Below are positions 1 to 6,588 of a stretch of DNA of 49,222 nt, piece by piece. This DNA comes from a virus, in the IMG/VR virus record IMGVR_UViG_3300044822_000012, positions 1 through 49,222 of that record; one strand, 5' to 3'. Every line of letters starts with the position of its first letter. Positions within the stretch are counted from its first letter, which is position 1. The notes under the pieces were generated by a model, which ran no database searches, had not been told where the DNA came from, and worked only from the letters and a program-made list of their open reading frames with translations. The position numbers were made by a program, and so were the translations under genes.

Positions 1-20
1 TTGCCAAGGCGGGAGTATGA
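1..20 (+). CDS. 3' end of an upstream small gene (partial)
   Basis: Only the last five codons (AKAGV) and a TGA at 18-20 are inside the window. The stop overlaps the next ATG as ATGA, the same junction used through the rest of this operon. The ending resembles the EAGL endings of the genes closing at 843 and 1043. No function can be given. Confidence 0.3.
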
Positions 21-208
21 CTACTGCGGAGTTAAAGTCGCGGCTGCGCGCTCTGCGCCAGAGTCACGACACCCTGGCGGCGCTGCTGAGGGATGCGCGC
101 GATGAATTGGCGCGGCTGAACCAGCAGGAGAATGACGAGGGTGCGTTGCTAGGGGATATTGACGTAGGACTCGCACAAGCGAGGCACTTAGAGGGGGGCG
201 ATAAATGA
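17..208 (+). CDS. small hypothetical phage protein, helical/coiled-coil (63 aa)
   Basis: The product is charged and rich in Leu, Ala and Arg (LKSRLRALRQ, then LLRDARDELARLNQQ), which suggests one long helix or short coiled coil. The ATG follows GGGAG at a good distance and overlaps the preceding stop as ATGA. Its own TGA overlaps the next ATG the same way, so it is translationally coupled on both sides. No family is recognised. It belongs to the run of small, presumably early, phage genes at 1-2906. Confidence 0.6.
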   Translation: MTTAELKSRLRALRQSHDTLAALLRDARDELARLNQQENDEGALLGDIDVGLAQARHLEGGDK

Positions 209-372
209 AACACGACACCGAACAATGCGGCTGTCGCACCGAACGCGACGCGCGGGGGCGCGAGAGCATCACGCTCTGCGCGCAGCATCAAGCCGAGCAC
301 AACGCACGGCATGAGGCGGCGCGCGAGTACAACTTGGAACGGGAACGGAGAGAGCAGAATGGCAACACATAG
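205..372 (+). CDS. small Cys/His protein, possible zinc-binding (55 aa)
   Basis: This reading frame fits exactly between its neighbours: its ATG overlaps the stop at 208, and the next ATG (359) lies just before its TAG. Residues C8, C10, C25 and H28 form a C-x-C...C-x-x-H set like that of short zinc-binding phage proteins; the LCAQH stretch is the clearest part. The rest is a charged Glu/Arg-rich helix. The role is unknown. Zinc binding is inferred from residue spacing only. Confidence 0.55.
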   Translation: MKHDTEQCGCRTERDARGRESITLCAQHQAEHNARHEAAREYNLERERREQNGNT

Positions 373-583
373 ACACTACGGCATGGACCCGCACGCTTTG
401 CTGTTGGCAATCGCAAAGCTAATGGATGGCGAGCGATGGTGCTCCGAGACGCTAGAAACCATCGCGGATGTGCTGAACGAGAACGGCTACGCGGTGCGCC
501 AGCAATTCCACGCAGCGGAGCCGCCGTGCGAGCACATTGGCCCGCCTGGCGGCATCTGTATGCGCTGTCTGGAGGAAATATGA
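359..583 (+). CDS. small hypothetical protein with C-terminal Cys pair (74 aa)
   Basis: I chose ATG 359 over an upstream alternative at 311 because it follows a GGAGAGAG Shine-Dalgarno-like stretch and keeps the overlap with the previous gene short. The centre is predicted helical (ALLLAIAKLMDGERWCSETL). The tail has C-E-H...C-M-R-C-L (PPCEHIGPPGGICMRC), which could form a small zinc site. The stop overlaps the next ATG as ATGA. No family is recognised. Confidence 0.6.
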   Translation: MATHRHYGMDPHALLLAIAKLMDGERWCSETLETIADVLNENGYAVRQQFHAAEPPCEHIGPPGGICMRCLEEI

Positions 584-843
584 AATACGGTGTAGCAATC
601 GGCCAAGCCAAAATCAAACCGCCCGCTGCGTGGACATTCACTATGGATGCAACCTCGATCACGGAGGCCGCGCGCACATTGCACGCGGCACCCGCGCTCG
701 CCGCGACGCTGAAAACACTCGTCGCGGGGCTGGAGGAGCTAGGCTTTGGTGGCGAGGACGAAATCAGCGGGGCCGATACGGTCGAAGCGATGGCCGAGCA
801 TTACGCGCATTTGCGTAGGGTGCTTAAGGAGGCGGGGCTATGA
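580..843 (+). CDS. small hypothetical protein ending in KEAGL (87 aa)
   Basis: The start at 580 overlaps the previous TGA (ATGA) and follows GGAGG at 571; an internal ATG at 643 is an alternative. The C-terminal part is a charged helix with the sequence VEAMAEHYAHLRRVLKEAGL. The codons for KEAG contain AAGGAGG, which is also the Shine-Dalgarno sequence of the next gene. The next gene ends in a related sequence. Function unknown. Confidence 0.6.
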   Translation: MKYGVAIGQAKIKPPAAWTFTMDATSITEAARTLHAAPALAATLKTLVAGLEELGFGGEDEISGADTVEAMAEHYAHLRRVLKEAGL

Positions 844-1043
844 AGAAAGCACCGAACGACAGGCAGCGGCATGTGGACGCCATGCCAATGGTCGCTCTAC
901 TGCGCCAGATGGCGCGCATGGAAACCGCTGATGAGTACGACGCGCGTACCGACGGCGAGGGCATGTGCGGCGATGATGCGGTCGAGGGATTGTCGGGGCT
1001 GATTAAAAAGGCGCGCAAGGTCTTACGGGAGGCGGGGCTATGA
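840..1043 (+). CDS. small hypothetical protein ending in REAGL (67 aa)
   Basis: It starts by ATGA overlap with the previous gene, with AAGGAGG seven bases upstream inside that gene's last codons. The C-terminal half (DDAVEGLSGLIKKARKVLREAGL in outline) resembles the end of the preceding protein, so the two may share a short domain. Its own last codons again carry GGGAGG as the ribosome-binding site for the gene at 1040. Function unknown. Confidence 0.6.
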   Translation: MKKAPNDRQRHVDAMPMVALLRQMARMETADEYDARTDGEGMCGDDAVEGLSGLIKKARKVLREAGL

Positions 1044-1312
1044 GCGAGCTAGATTTCGAGCGCGAAACAGCGCGGCTATTACGCGAGGAGAACTTGCTCT
1101 GTCATCGGCGCATCCGCGAGCTAGAGACGGCGCTGCGCGACTTGATCAATCAAGTAACGCTGTTGCCCGACGTTAGCGAGGCACGCGCGGTGCTTGCCAA
1201 GGATTTGATGCCACCGGAGGGCGTGCGCGGGTGGCAGCGCATCGCGCTGCTATTGAACGAAATTGACGAGGCGTTGAAGGAGGCGGGGCCGCACGGATGG
1301 GTGAAGCAATGA
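1040..1312 (+). CDS. small hypothetical coiled-coil protein (90 aa)
   Basis: ATGA overlap with the gene before. The N-terminal half is strongly amphipathic (ERETARLLREENLLCHRRIR and onward), consistent with a coiled coil. The C-terminus has a third copy of the pattern (IDEALKEAGP), here extended by HGWVKQ. AAGGAGG inside that motif at 1277-1283 could serve the next gene. No family is recognised. Confidence 0.6.
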   Translation: MSELDFERETARLLREENLLCHRRIRELETALRDLINQVTLLPDVSEARAVLAKDLMPPEGVRGWQRIALLLNEIDEALKEAGPHGWVKQ

Positions 1313-1509
1313 GCCGGAAAACGAAAGCGGGGCCACGCTGGAAGTGTAGCAACTGCGGCAGCACCGATGTTGACGTGCAGTATGGCCGATGGTTCCGCGA
1401 GACGACCGATTACGAATTGACCGAAACCGGCAGCGAGGATTCGGGGCCGGAATACTTTTTTTGCAACAACTGTGAGTCTAGTGATGATCCAGAGGATTTA
1501 ACCGAGTAA
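1309..1509 (+). CDS. small zinc-ribbon protein (66 aa)
   Basis: Two CxxC knuckles (C13/C16 in KCSNCGS and C52/C55 in CNNCES) separated by an acidic, aromatic stretch make a clear zinc ribbon. Such small ribbons are common in phage early regions and may bind nucleic acid or host proteins; the target is unknown. Start 1309 gives the ATGA overlap usual here. ATG 1297 is also possible, lies 13 bases from the AAGGAGG, and would add four residues. Confidence 0.65.
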   Translation: MSRKTKAGPRWKCSNCGSTDVDVQYGRWFRETTDYELTETGSEDSGPEYFFCNNCESSDDPEDLTE

Positions 1510-1530
1510 TTTAACCATTAGGAGATTGGA

Positions 1531-1827
1531 ATGCTTTTTATGAATGACTGGGACATACAGCGCGCGGTGGATCAAGGCCGGGGCCTTCGAGGCGAGGCCG
1601 CGAGGATTCTTTACGCGCACAGAAACGTGATTAACGCGAACAGCGACGGGTGGGCCTATTGGCAGCCTCCGGTGCGCGCCGCTAAAAAGCTGATGGAGCT
1701 AATACAGTCGCCGGCAGAGCCAACCGAGCGGGGCCTCAAGGCGGCGCTGGTGCCGATCAAGTCTTTCTATAGTCGCCACCCCGATTTGCCGCGCCCCATG
1801 CCATTAGTAGACAAGGTGAGAACATGA
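1531..1827 (+). CDS. hypothetical phage protein (98 aa)
   Basis: Preceded by TAGGAG at a normal distance and separated from the upstream gene by 21 bases, the first real gap in this operon. The protein is soluble, mixed alpha, with a motif-like stretch VINANSDGWAYWQPPVRAAK. I do not recognise a family. The stop overlaps the next start (ATGA at 1824). Confidence 0.6.
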   Translation: MLFMNDWDIQRAVDQGRGLRGEAARILYAHRNVINANSDGWAYWQPPVRAAKKLMELIQSPAEPTERGLKAALVPIKSFYSRHPDLPRPMPLVDKVRT

Positions 1828-2222
1828 GCAACGTCAAAATTGAGTTTCGGCGCGATGTCGAAGTGGACCTAAACGCTTACTTCGAGGCGTTTTCGCGCCC
1901 GCTGCGTAAGCAGATCGAGGATGAGCTATTTAAGCTGCTAGGCGGGGCACCGAAGACGGCGAAAACGAAGAAAGATGGCCGGATGGCTAATTACCAATCG
2001 GTGCGCGCAAGCGATAAGCTGTCGCTCAATCCGCAGGCGCCGCCGCGCCGCACGGGCACTAAAAGCGCTGTGATTCTGGCGCATATCCAGCGTACCCACC
2101 AGGGCAATGCGTTTACGCTGGCAGAGTTCACGCATCTGTTGGAACAGAATGGCGTCGCGGGGCGGCCTTCGACATGGGCGGGTAATCTGGTGCGCAGCAG
2201 ACAGCTTAGGGTGGTGACATGA
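1824..2222 (+). CDS. hypothetical protein with possible C-terminal winged helix (132 aa)
   Basis: The N-terminal third is acidic and helical. A basic Lys/Arg/Pro linker follows (about residues 45-80). The last 50 residues read as a helix-turn-helix-like fold (AVILAHIQRTHQGNAFTLAE, then HLLEQNG and NLVRSRQL). A DNA-binding role is plausible but only inferred. It is coupled by ATGA overlaps to both neighbours. Confidence 0.6.
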   Translation: MSNVKIEFRRDVEVDLNAYFEAFSRPLRKQIEDELFKLLGGAPKTAKTKKDGRMANYQSVRASDKLSLNPQAPPRRTGTKSAVILAHIQRTHQGNAFTLAEFTHLLEQNGVAGRPSTWAGNLVRSRQLRVVT

Positions 2223-2320
2223 CATCGGGGTCGCTTCATTACATGGACCCGCAAGGGCTCTTTTGCAAGCTGCGCTGCGCGGCCCGCTATGGCGTCGTCG
2301 CCGCATTGGCGGGGCCGTGA
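2219..2320 (+). CDS. tiny ORF bridging two genes (33 aa)
   Basis: The frame starts with ATG overlapping the stop at 2222 and ends with TGA at 2318-2320, which overlaps a GTG start for the next gene. The 33-residue product has two cysteines (FCKLRC) and a hydrophobic tail. It is called mainly because it exactly fills the space between coupled genes. It may serve only to carry ribosomes to the next start. Confidence 0.4.
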   Translation: MTSGSLHYMDPQGLFCKLRCAARYGVVAALAGP

Positions 2321-2514
2321 CCTACTTCGTCTCGCACACTCCGCAAAAAGGCTTTTGGGTCGTGCTCCGCAACGACGCGGGGCGCTATCGCGAAGTCGCG
2401 AAGTATCGGCGGCGCGAGGCGGCAGAGCGCGCGGCGGCGATATTTGCTGCGCAGCAAGATTGCAATTCTGTCAAGCGATCATATATTGGTAGTAACCAGC
2501 AACCGGAGATATGA
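2317..2514 (+). CDS. small basic hypothetical protein (65 aa, GTG start)
   Basis: The frame is open further upstream, but GTG 2317 overlaps the previous TGA (GTGA) and is the natural start in this operon. The product begins with a beta-like YFVSHTPQKGFWVVLRND and continues into a basic Ala-rich helix (REVAKYRRREAAERAAAI). It resembles other small phage proteins of unknown role. The stop overlaps the next ATG. Confidence 0.5.
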   Translation: MTYFVSHTPQKGFWVVLRNDAGRYREVAKYRRREAAERAAAIFAAQQDCNSVKRSYIGSNQQPEI

Positions 2515-2906
2515 AAATGGGCAATAGAGCAGTCGTAAGTGTCGAAGGCGGCGAGGTAGGTATCTACCTGCATTGGAACGGCGGTATTGAGTCGGTCAAC
2601 GCATTTCTGCGTGCGGCAAAGGATTTGGGCGTGCGTGATCCGGTCGAGGATCAATCGTATTTCCTCGCCCGCTTCGCGCAGATCATCGGTAATTTTCACG
2701 GCGGTACGACCAGTGTCGGCGTGGGGCCTCTGAAACGCTTGGATACGGATAACGGTGACAACGGACACTTTATCGTGGGGGCCGGCTTTAAGATCGTGGG
2801 CCGCAAACATGCGTGCGGCAATTTACAGAGCGATCAAGGCTACGAAGATAAGGTGTACGAAGTCGCTATGAGGGTGAACCGCCCGATTTTTGAGCGGGAG
2901 GGTTAG
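2511..2906 (+). CDS. conserved hypothetical protein, NRAVVS/LHWNGG type (131 aa)
   Basis: I recognise the pattern GNRAVVSV near the start, YLHWNGGIESVNAFL around residue 20, and a central RFAQIIGNFHGGTTSVGVG followed by LDTDNGDNG. This belongs to a family of small conserved proteins found in bacteria and phages, with no established function known to me. The start could be ATG 2511 (ATGA overlap) or ATG 2517. It is the last gene of the plus-strand operon, followed by a terminator at 3012. Confidence 0.7.
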   Translation: MKMGNRAVVSVEGGEVGIYLHWNGGIESVNAFLRAAKDLGVRDPVEDQSYFLARFAQIIGNFHGGTTSVGVGPLKRLDTDNGDNGHFIVGAGFKIVGRKHACGNLQSDQGYEDKVYEVAMRVNRPIFEREG

Positions 2907-3011
2907 CGGAGGCGCGCGGATCATGGAGTACAACCCGAAATTGACGATGACGCGCTGCAACAGGCGGCGTGAGGTGTACAATACGATCAATCTCCGTGCT
3001 GGAGACCTTTC

Positions 3012-3037
3012 GGGGCGCTTTACGCGCCCCTTTTTTT
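3012..3037 (+). terminator. intrinsic terminator of the left plus-strand operon
   Basis: A perfect 7-bp stem GGGGCGC / GCGCCCC (3012-3018 and 3024-3030) with a 5-base loop is followed by seven T residues (3031-3037). It ends transcription of the 17-2906 gene run just before the converging VapE gene. The opposite strand has no T-run after the stem, so it acts in one direction. The 105 bases between 2907 and 3011 hold no convincing gene. Confidence 0.85.
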
Positions 3038-5201
3038 ATTCGGGCGGCGCATCCTCGCGTGGCGGATACCAATACCGACCGTCCCCAGTGCGACCGCGAC
3101 GAAAGCCAGCCGCGCGCATGATGCGCCCGACACGCCTTTGCTCTACCGGCGTCTGCTTCGCGAGCGGCATGTCGATTGCGTATTGTAGGATGGCCGACGT
3201 GGTGATGCGTCCCCGGCTATCGGCGTGAGTGGTGGCGTAGCTCAGTGCGACAGCCGTCCATGCGTCGGGCTCCGCGACTCGTTCTTCCTGCTCAATCGTG
3301 GCTTGAGCTGGCATTTTGTGCCAGGTCTCGCCGTCCCGATACGCCTGGACCGCTTCGGCGAATACCTGCTCTCGCGTGTCACGCAGCGTGTCAATCTCGA
3401 TCGTCTCGCAGCGAATCGGCCAATAACGGCGCTTGCCGCGAGCATCCGAGAGATAGTCGTCGGTCTCACTTGTCGCCGCGAAGATCGCGGTGCGTGGATG
3501 ATCTTCGGTGATGCGCCCATAACTCGCGCGGTAGGAATCAACGCGCGTCGTAATGGTCGCGACGACCTGTGAATGCTCGCGCCGCGAGAAGTTGGTCATG
3601 TCGGGTATCTCAATGAGCCACGCGCCTTGGATCGCTTGCAAAAAATCTTTCTCCCCGAACCCCAGGTGCGGAAAGGACTTGTACCAGGGACCGCCCAGGA
3701 CTTCGAGGAATGTCGTTTTGCTGGTTCCCGAGACACCTTCGAGCACGGGCATGTTGTCCATCTTGCACCCCGGCACATAGGCGCGAGCCACCATAGCTAT
3801 TGGCCAGTTGTGGCTAATCGCCATCGTGTATTCGTCCATGTCGCAGCCGAGGCAATCAATGAGCCAGGTGTCGAGGCGTTTGATGCCGTCCCATTGTAGG
3901 CCGTCGAGCCAGTCAGTCAGGGAGTTGCGCTCGTCGCTGCGCGCCGCGTGATCGAGGGCTTCGCCCACCAGCCGACTTGTCATCTTCGGCAGCCGCAGCC
4001 CCTCCTGCAACAGCACGGTGACGTTGAGCACGTCGGCGTCTATCAGGGGCCGCTCAATGCCGCCCTGCGGTTTGTAATAAACGCGCCCGCGAAACGTATC
4101 GAACCAGATGCGCCCTTTAAGATCAGGGTGCATCTGGATGATCTTGCTAGCATTCGCGAGCGTCGAGTGCGGCACGCCACCCTCGTTACAGTCGAGGCCG
4201 AATGCGGACCAGTCCATCAGGACGGAACAGCGCGGGGTCTTGGTGACGACCGGGGCCTTTTTTGCCGGGGCTGGCCGGGGGGGCGCCGGGGCCTCTATCG
4301 CAGTCGAGCTGTGCGTGTCCATGTACTCGATCAGGTCAGCGGTGTCCGTGGTCGCTTCGGCTATTGCATCGGCCACGTCCCATCCCGGCGGTGCCTCCTC
4401 ATGCGGCGTTATGACGCGCACGCTCGCGGCGATCGGCAGCAACACCCCCGCGATGGCGGCGGCGGCGTTGCGCCCAGGGTCATCGGCGTCGGGCCAAAGG
4501 GTCACGTTCCGGCCGGCGAGCACCGTCCAGTCGGACTTCTTCCAATTGCTTGCGCCGCCCGCCCAGGTGAGGACCACGTATTCCGGCAGCAGCGGGGCCG
4601 CGGCCTCGGCGCACTTCTCGCCCTCCACCACCAGCACCGGGGCCGTGCGCTGATTCTCAAGATAGACCTTGTTGTACAGCTCCAGCGGGGCCGGCGCTCC
4701 TTTGGCCACCCAGCGATCCTCGCGCCAGGTGAACTGCCTAAATTCCTTGCCGCCGGGGCCTTCGTAGCGCGCGACGCGGAAGCTGTCACCGTAGCTGTAG
4801 ACCGCCGTGGCGGGGCCGAGGGTGCGGTGATCGGGCAGAGGCGGGGCGTCGATGGGAATCTCGTCGGGGGCCTTCTCCGGCGGCTTGGTGAGCGGCAGCA
4901 CCGGCACGTAACTGCCATTCATGCCGACCAGTTGCGCGACTTGCTGCAGCGCCGCGCTCTGGTTAAGGCGGTGGAGCGCGGCATAGAGCGAGATCATGTC
5001 GCCGCCGCGCTCGTCGCTGGCGAAGGCGCCCCAGTGGCCCGTGACTAAGTTGATTTTCCACGAGTCGCCGGGACCGCCGTTGGCTTTTTTACAGCCTACC
5101 CACTCTGAGCCTTCGCGCTTTCCCCCGAGCCATTGGGGCAAAAGCGCGTGCGCCTGCGACAGGGCAGCCTCGGCAACTGCCTTAAAGTCGGGGGCCGCCA
5201 T
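3036..5201 (-). CDS. Toprim/VapE-family primase-helicase (721 aa)
   Basis: The domain order is typical of phage replication primase-helicases. An N-terminal primase-like region comes first. A Toprim-type domain spans about 187-275, with VVEGEK (191-196) and PDADD (237-241). A Pro/Ala linker follows at about 300-320. A virulence-associated-E (VapE) SF3-like ATPase occupies about 430-660. The P-loop reads EGVSGTSKTT (488-497), with Ser in place of the usual Gly before Lys. Downstream are IEIPDM (acidic Walker B-like) and the VapE signature ATSETDDYLSDARGKRRYWP. It should unwind DNA and/or prime synthesis at the phage origin. No polymerase is seen nearby, so host polymerase is likely used. ATG 5201 lacks a strong Shine-Dalgarno sequence. 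Confidence 0.88.
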   Translation of the reverse strand: MAAPDFKAVAEAALSQAHALLPQWLGGKREGSEWVGCKKANGGPGDSWKINLVTGHWGAFASDERGGDMISLYAALHRLNQSAALQQVAQLVGMNGSYVPVLPLTKPPEKAPDEIPIDAPPLPDHRTLGPATAVYSYGDSFRVARYEGPGGKEFRQFTWREDRWVAKGAPAPLELYNKVYLENQRTAPVLVVEGEKCAEAAAPLLPEYVVLTWAGGASNWKKSDWTVLAGRNVTLWPDADDPGRNAAAAIAGVLLPIAASVRVITPHEEAPPGWDVADAIAEATTDTADLIEYMDTHSSTAIEAPAPPRPAPAKKAPVVTKTPRCSVLMDWSAFGLDCNEGGVPHSTLANASKIIQMHPDLKGRIWFDTFRGRVYYKPQGGIERPLIDADVLNVTVLLQEGLRLPKMTSRLVGEALDHAARSDERNSLTDWLDGLQWDGIKRLDTWLIDCLGCDMDEYTMAISHNWPIAMVARAYVPGCKMDNMPVLEGVSGTSKTTFLEVLGGPWYKSFPHLGFGEKDFLQAIQGAWLIEIPDMTNFSRREHSQVVATITTRVDSYRASYGRITEDHPRTAIFAATSETDDYLSDARGKRRYWPIRCETIEIDTLRDTREQVFAEAVQAYRDGETWHKMPAQATIEQEERVAEPDAWTAVALSYATTHADSRGRITTSAILQYAIDMPLAKQTPVEQRRVGRIMRAAGFRRGRTGDGRYWYPPREDAPPE

Positions 5202-5219
5202 ATGCGGGATTGCGGGTTT

Positions 5220-5420
5220 TTAGACTTCGGCTTGGGCGAGCGCTTTGGAGCGCGTATCGGCGATGTATTGGTTGACAAGGTATTCGATGGCGGCCGAGCG
5301 GTTGCCGTTGCCGATGGCTTCGAGGACGGTCATCGCGTCGGAGGAAATGACGCAGTGCATGTCGATGCGGCGCCCGCCCTTGGCGAGGCGCGGGCGGCGA
5401 TTTTCAAAGGGGGCGGTCAT
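5220..5420 (-). CDS. ribbon-helix-helix DNA-binding protein (66 aa)
   Basis: After a basic N-terminal arm (ENRRPRLAKGGRRIDMHC), the protein shows a strand and two helices ending in GNGNRSAAIEYLV, a common signature of MetJ/CopG-type ribbon-helix-helix proteins. I chose ATG 5420, which lies ten bases after GTGGAG; an upstream TTG at 5438 is less likely. It sits just before VapE in the same direction. A 172-bp upstream gap with inverted repeats fits autoregulation, which is inferred. Confidence 0.65.
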   Translation of the reverse strand: MTAPFENRRPRLAKGGRRIDMHCVISSDAMTVLEAIGNGNRSAAIEYLVNQYIADTRSKALAQAEV

Positions 5421-5593
5421 GGGGGCGGGGCTCCACAAAAAATAATGGTTTTATGTGCGGTACCGAACATAGTTCTCACGTACGCGCGTATATGCTTCGA
5501 GGGCGAAACCTGTGTGCGTTCGTGCGTCGACGATGCAAAAATGCGCCCGTCGCCAGGGGTAGTCAAGGGACTACGCGGTATGTAGGCGAAATC
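5421..5593 (-). promoter_or_regulatory. intergenic regulatory region upstream of the RHH gene
   Basis: This is the largest gap in the minus-strand replication block. It holds an inverted repeat GTAGTC-AAGG-GACTAC at 5559-5574 and a 10-bp palindrome TACGCGCGTA at 5481-5490. On the minus strand a TTGACT overlaps the inverted repeat, with a poor -10-like CATTTT 17 bases on, so a promoter is only a weak candidate. Such symmetric sites are what a dimeric RHH repressor would bind. Confidence 0.35.
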
Positions 5594-5938
5594 CTACGAA
5601 TTAATTATTTGGCCCGCTTCTTCGATGCTGCGCGCGATGCCGGCACGCCCTCCACTGCGACGGACAAGATCAATGAAATCACGCTGTTGCGGTGTCACGC
5701 GCGTTCGTGGGCCTTTAACTTCGATGGCGGTAAAGATCGCGCCGGCCGACCAGCCGAGAAGATCCGAGACGCCCTCGGCGGCGAGCCGGATCGGATACCA
5801 GGGCGCTAAGATCAAGCGCTGCGGGGTGTGCTCCAAGACGCGGCCCTGATAGGCTTGGCCCGCGTTGATGCGAAACAGGCGCGTGTCGCCGTGGGAGTGC
5901 GCCGTGAGGATCGTGCCGTAGAGATCGGATTCGGTCAC
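5594..5938 (-). CDS. VRR-NUC domain nuclease (114 aa)
   Basis: A single VRR-NUC (PD-(D/E)xK) domain. The candidate active site is D59 in GVSDLLGW followed by E73-V-K75 in AIEVKGP, then the usual TPQQRDFIDLVRRSGG helix. Phage VRR-NUC proteins are thought to act as structure-specific nucleases in replication or recombination. The start is GTG 5938, six bases after the upstream gene's stop; no ATG exists near the N-terminus. It lies in the same block as RecT and VapE. Confidence 0.85.
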   Translation of the reverse strand: MTESDLYGTILTAHSHGDTRLFRINAGQAYQGRVLEHTPQRLILAPWYPIRLAAEGVSDLLGWSAGAIFTAIEVKGPRTRVTPQQRDFIDLVRRSGGRAGIARSIEEAGQIINS

Positions 5939-5944
5939 ACCGCA

Positions 5945-6172
5945 TCATAGCACCAAAAAGTGATGCAGAGCCTTGACCTGCGCCTCTAGCTCCTCGATGC
6001 GCGCCTCTAGCGCCTCTAGCTCCTCGATGCGCGCCTCCAACTCAGCGATGCGCTTCTGAGCGTGGCTCGCGTACTCCTCCCACTCGCGAATGCGCTCCAT
6101 ATTCGCCGTGGCGACGGCTTTCCACTCCGCAGCTTCCTTTAGCAACGTGCTGTACCGCTTCAATGCCCCCAT
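5945..6172 (-). CDS. coiled-coil protein with 30-bp internal duplication (75 aa)
   Basis: Almost the entire protein is helical, and residues about 40-68 form an ideal heptad-type coil (RIAELEARIEELEALEARIE). Two copies of a 30-bp unit at 5981-6040 encode EARIEELEAL and EARIEELEAQ. The start ATG 6172 follows GAGGTGG and overlaps the frameshifted gene's end by 13 bases. It resembles small phage coiled-coil accessory proteins; no function is assigned. Confidence 0.6.
   Translation of the reverse strand: MGALKRYSTLLKEAAEWKAVATANMERIREWEEYASHAQKRIAELEARIEELEALEARIEELEAQVKALHHFLVL
5981..6040. repeat. tandem 30-bp duplication (2 copies)
   Basis: Positions 5981-6010 and 6011-6040 are the same 30-mer except for two bases at the end. 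The duplication is in frame and lengthens the coiled coil by ten residues. Confidence 0.85.
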
Positions 6173-6382
6173 CTTTTGGCCACCTCGCGCGCCGCTTCAC
6201 GGCAGAGCGTGCCCAGCTCAAGGCGCGTGAGCAAGCCGCCCTCGGGCTCGCCGCTCAAGAATTCAACGGTGAATGCCGTCGGCTGCCCATCGTCAAGAAT
6301 CAACTCCTCGTCAAGAATCCACTCCCATCTCTACTTCGACCGGCTTGCCCCGCAGCGTCGTCTTGAAGCGCACGGGGTTCAC
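6160..6382 (-). pseudogene. small phage gene split by a +1 frameshift (73 aa if joined)
   Basis: Reading starts at GTG 6382, which overlaps the previous stop as GTGA, and gives NPVRFKTTLRGKPVEVEMGVDS before a TGA at 6313-6311. The frame one base ahead then continues without a break as DEELILDDGQPTAFTVEFLS and on to a TGA at 6162-6160. That second frame has no ATG and is closed by a TAG just upstream, so it reads as the second half of the same protein. The total of 223 bases is one more than a multiple of three. Either a one-base indel (or assembly error) or programmed +1 shifting would explain it. The product resembles small acidic phage proteins of unknown role. Confidence 0.55.
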
Positions 6383-6528
6383 AGCACCCCCCAGCGGTAC
6401 AGCACCAGCAGCAACAGTAATCCCACCACGGAGCCCGCCGTGAGGAACGTGCCGACGAACCACAGCCAGCCGAGAACTGCGTGCTCGTCGGTGTAGCGGT
6501 CCCAGAGTTCAAAGATTCGGTCAAACAT
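6379..6528 (-). CDS. small single-span membrane protein (49 aa)
   Basis: ATG 6528 follows TGGAGGG. The protein starts with MFDRIFELWDRYTDEHAVLG and then has one long hydrophobic segment (about residues 20-45, ending VVGLLLLLVLYRWGVL). It is preceded by a minus-strand terminator and followed by the frameshifted gene through a GTGA overlap. It could be a small inner-membrane or holin-like protein; there is no specific evidence for lysis. Confidence 0.55.
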   Translation of the reverse strand: MFDRIFELWDRYTDEHAVLGWLWFVGTFLTAGSVVGLLLLLVLYRWGVL

Positions 6529-6540
6529 CGCAGCCCTCCA

Positions 6541-6568
6541 AAAAAATGCCCCGCCGCGAGCGCGGGGC
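6541..6568 (-). terminator. intrinsic terminator on the minus strand
   Basis: Read on the minus strand, GCCCCGC (6568-6562), a 7-base loop and GCGGGGC (6554-6548) form a perfect 7-bp GC stem followed by a T-run (6547-6539 region, ATTTTTTT). It lies between two small membrane-protein genes and would separate the secreted/membrane cluster upstream from the genes towards VapE. Confidence 0.8.
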
Positions 6569-6588
6569 AAACTTCCCAGCACGGGAGA

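Noticed and set aside
2890-3228. 112-codon plus-strand frame after the left operon
   Set aside because: It crosses the terminator at 3012 and runs antisense into VapE; it has no protein-like pattern.
3228-3300. tRNA-like 5' sequence (GTGGCGTAGCTCAGT) on the plus strand
   Set aside because: No matching T-arm or acceptor 3' half follows, and the stretch lies inside the VapE coding region.
3948-5048. 366-codon plus-strand frame
   Set aside because: Entirely antisense to the VapE gene; Arg/His/Gly-rich composition is typical of a shadow frame in GC-rich DNA.
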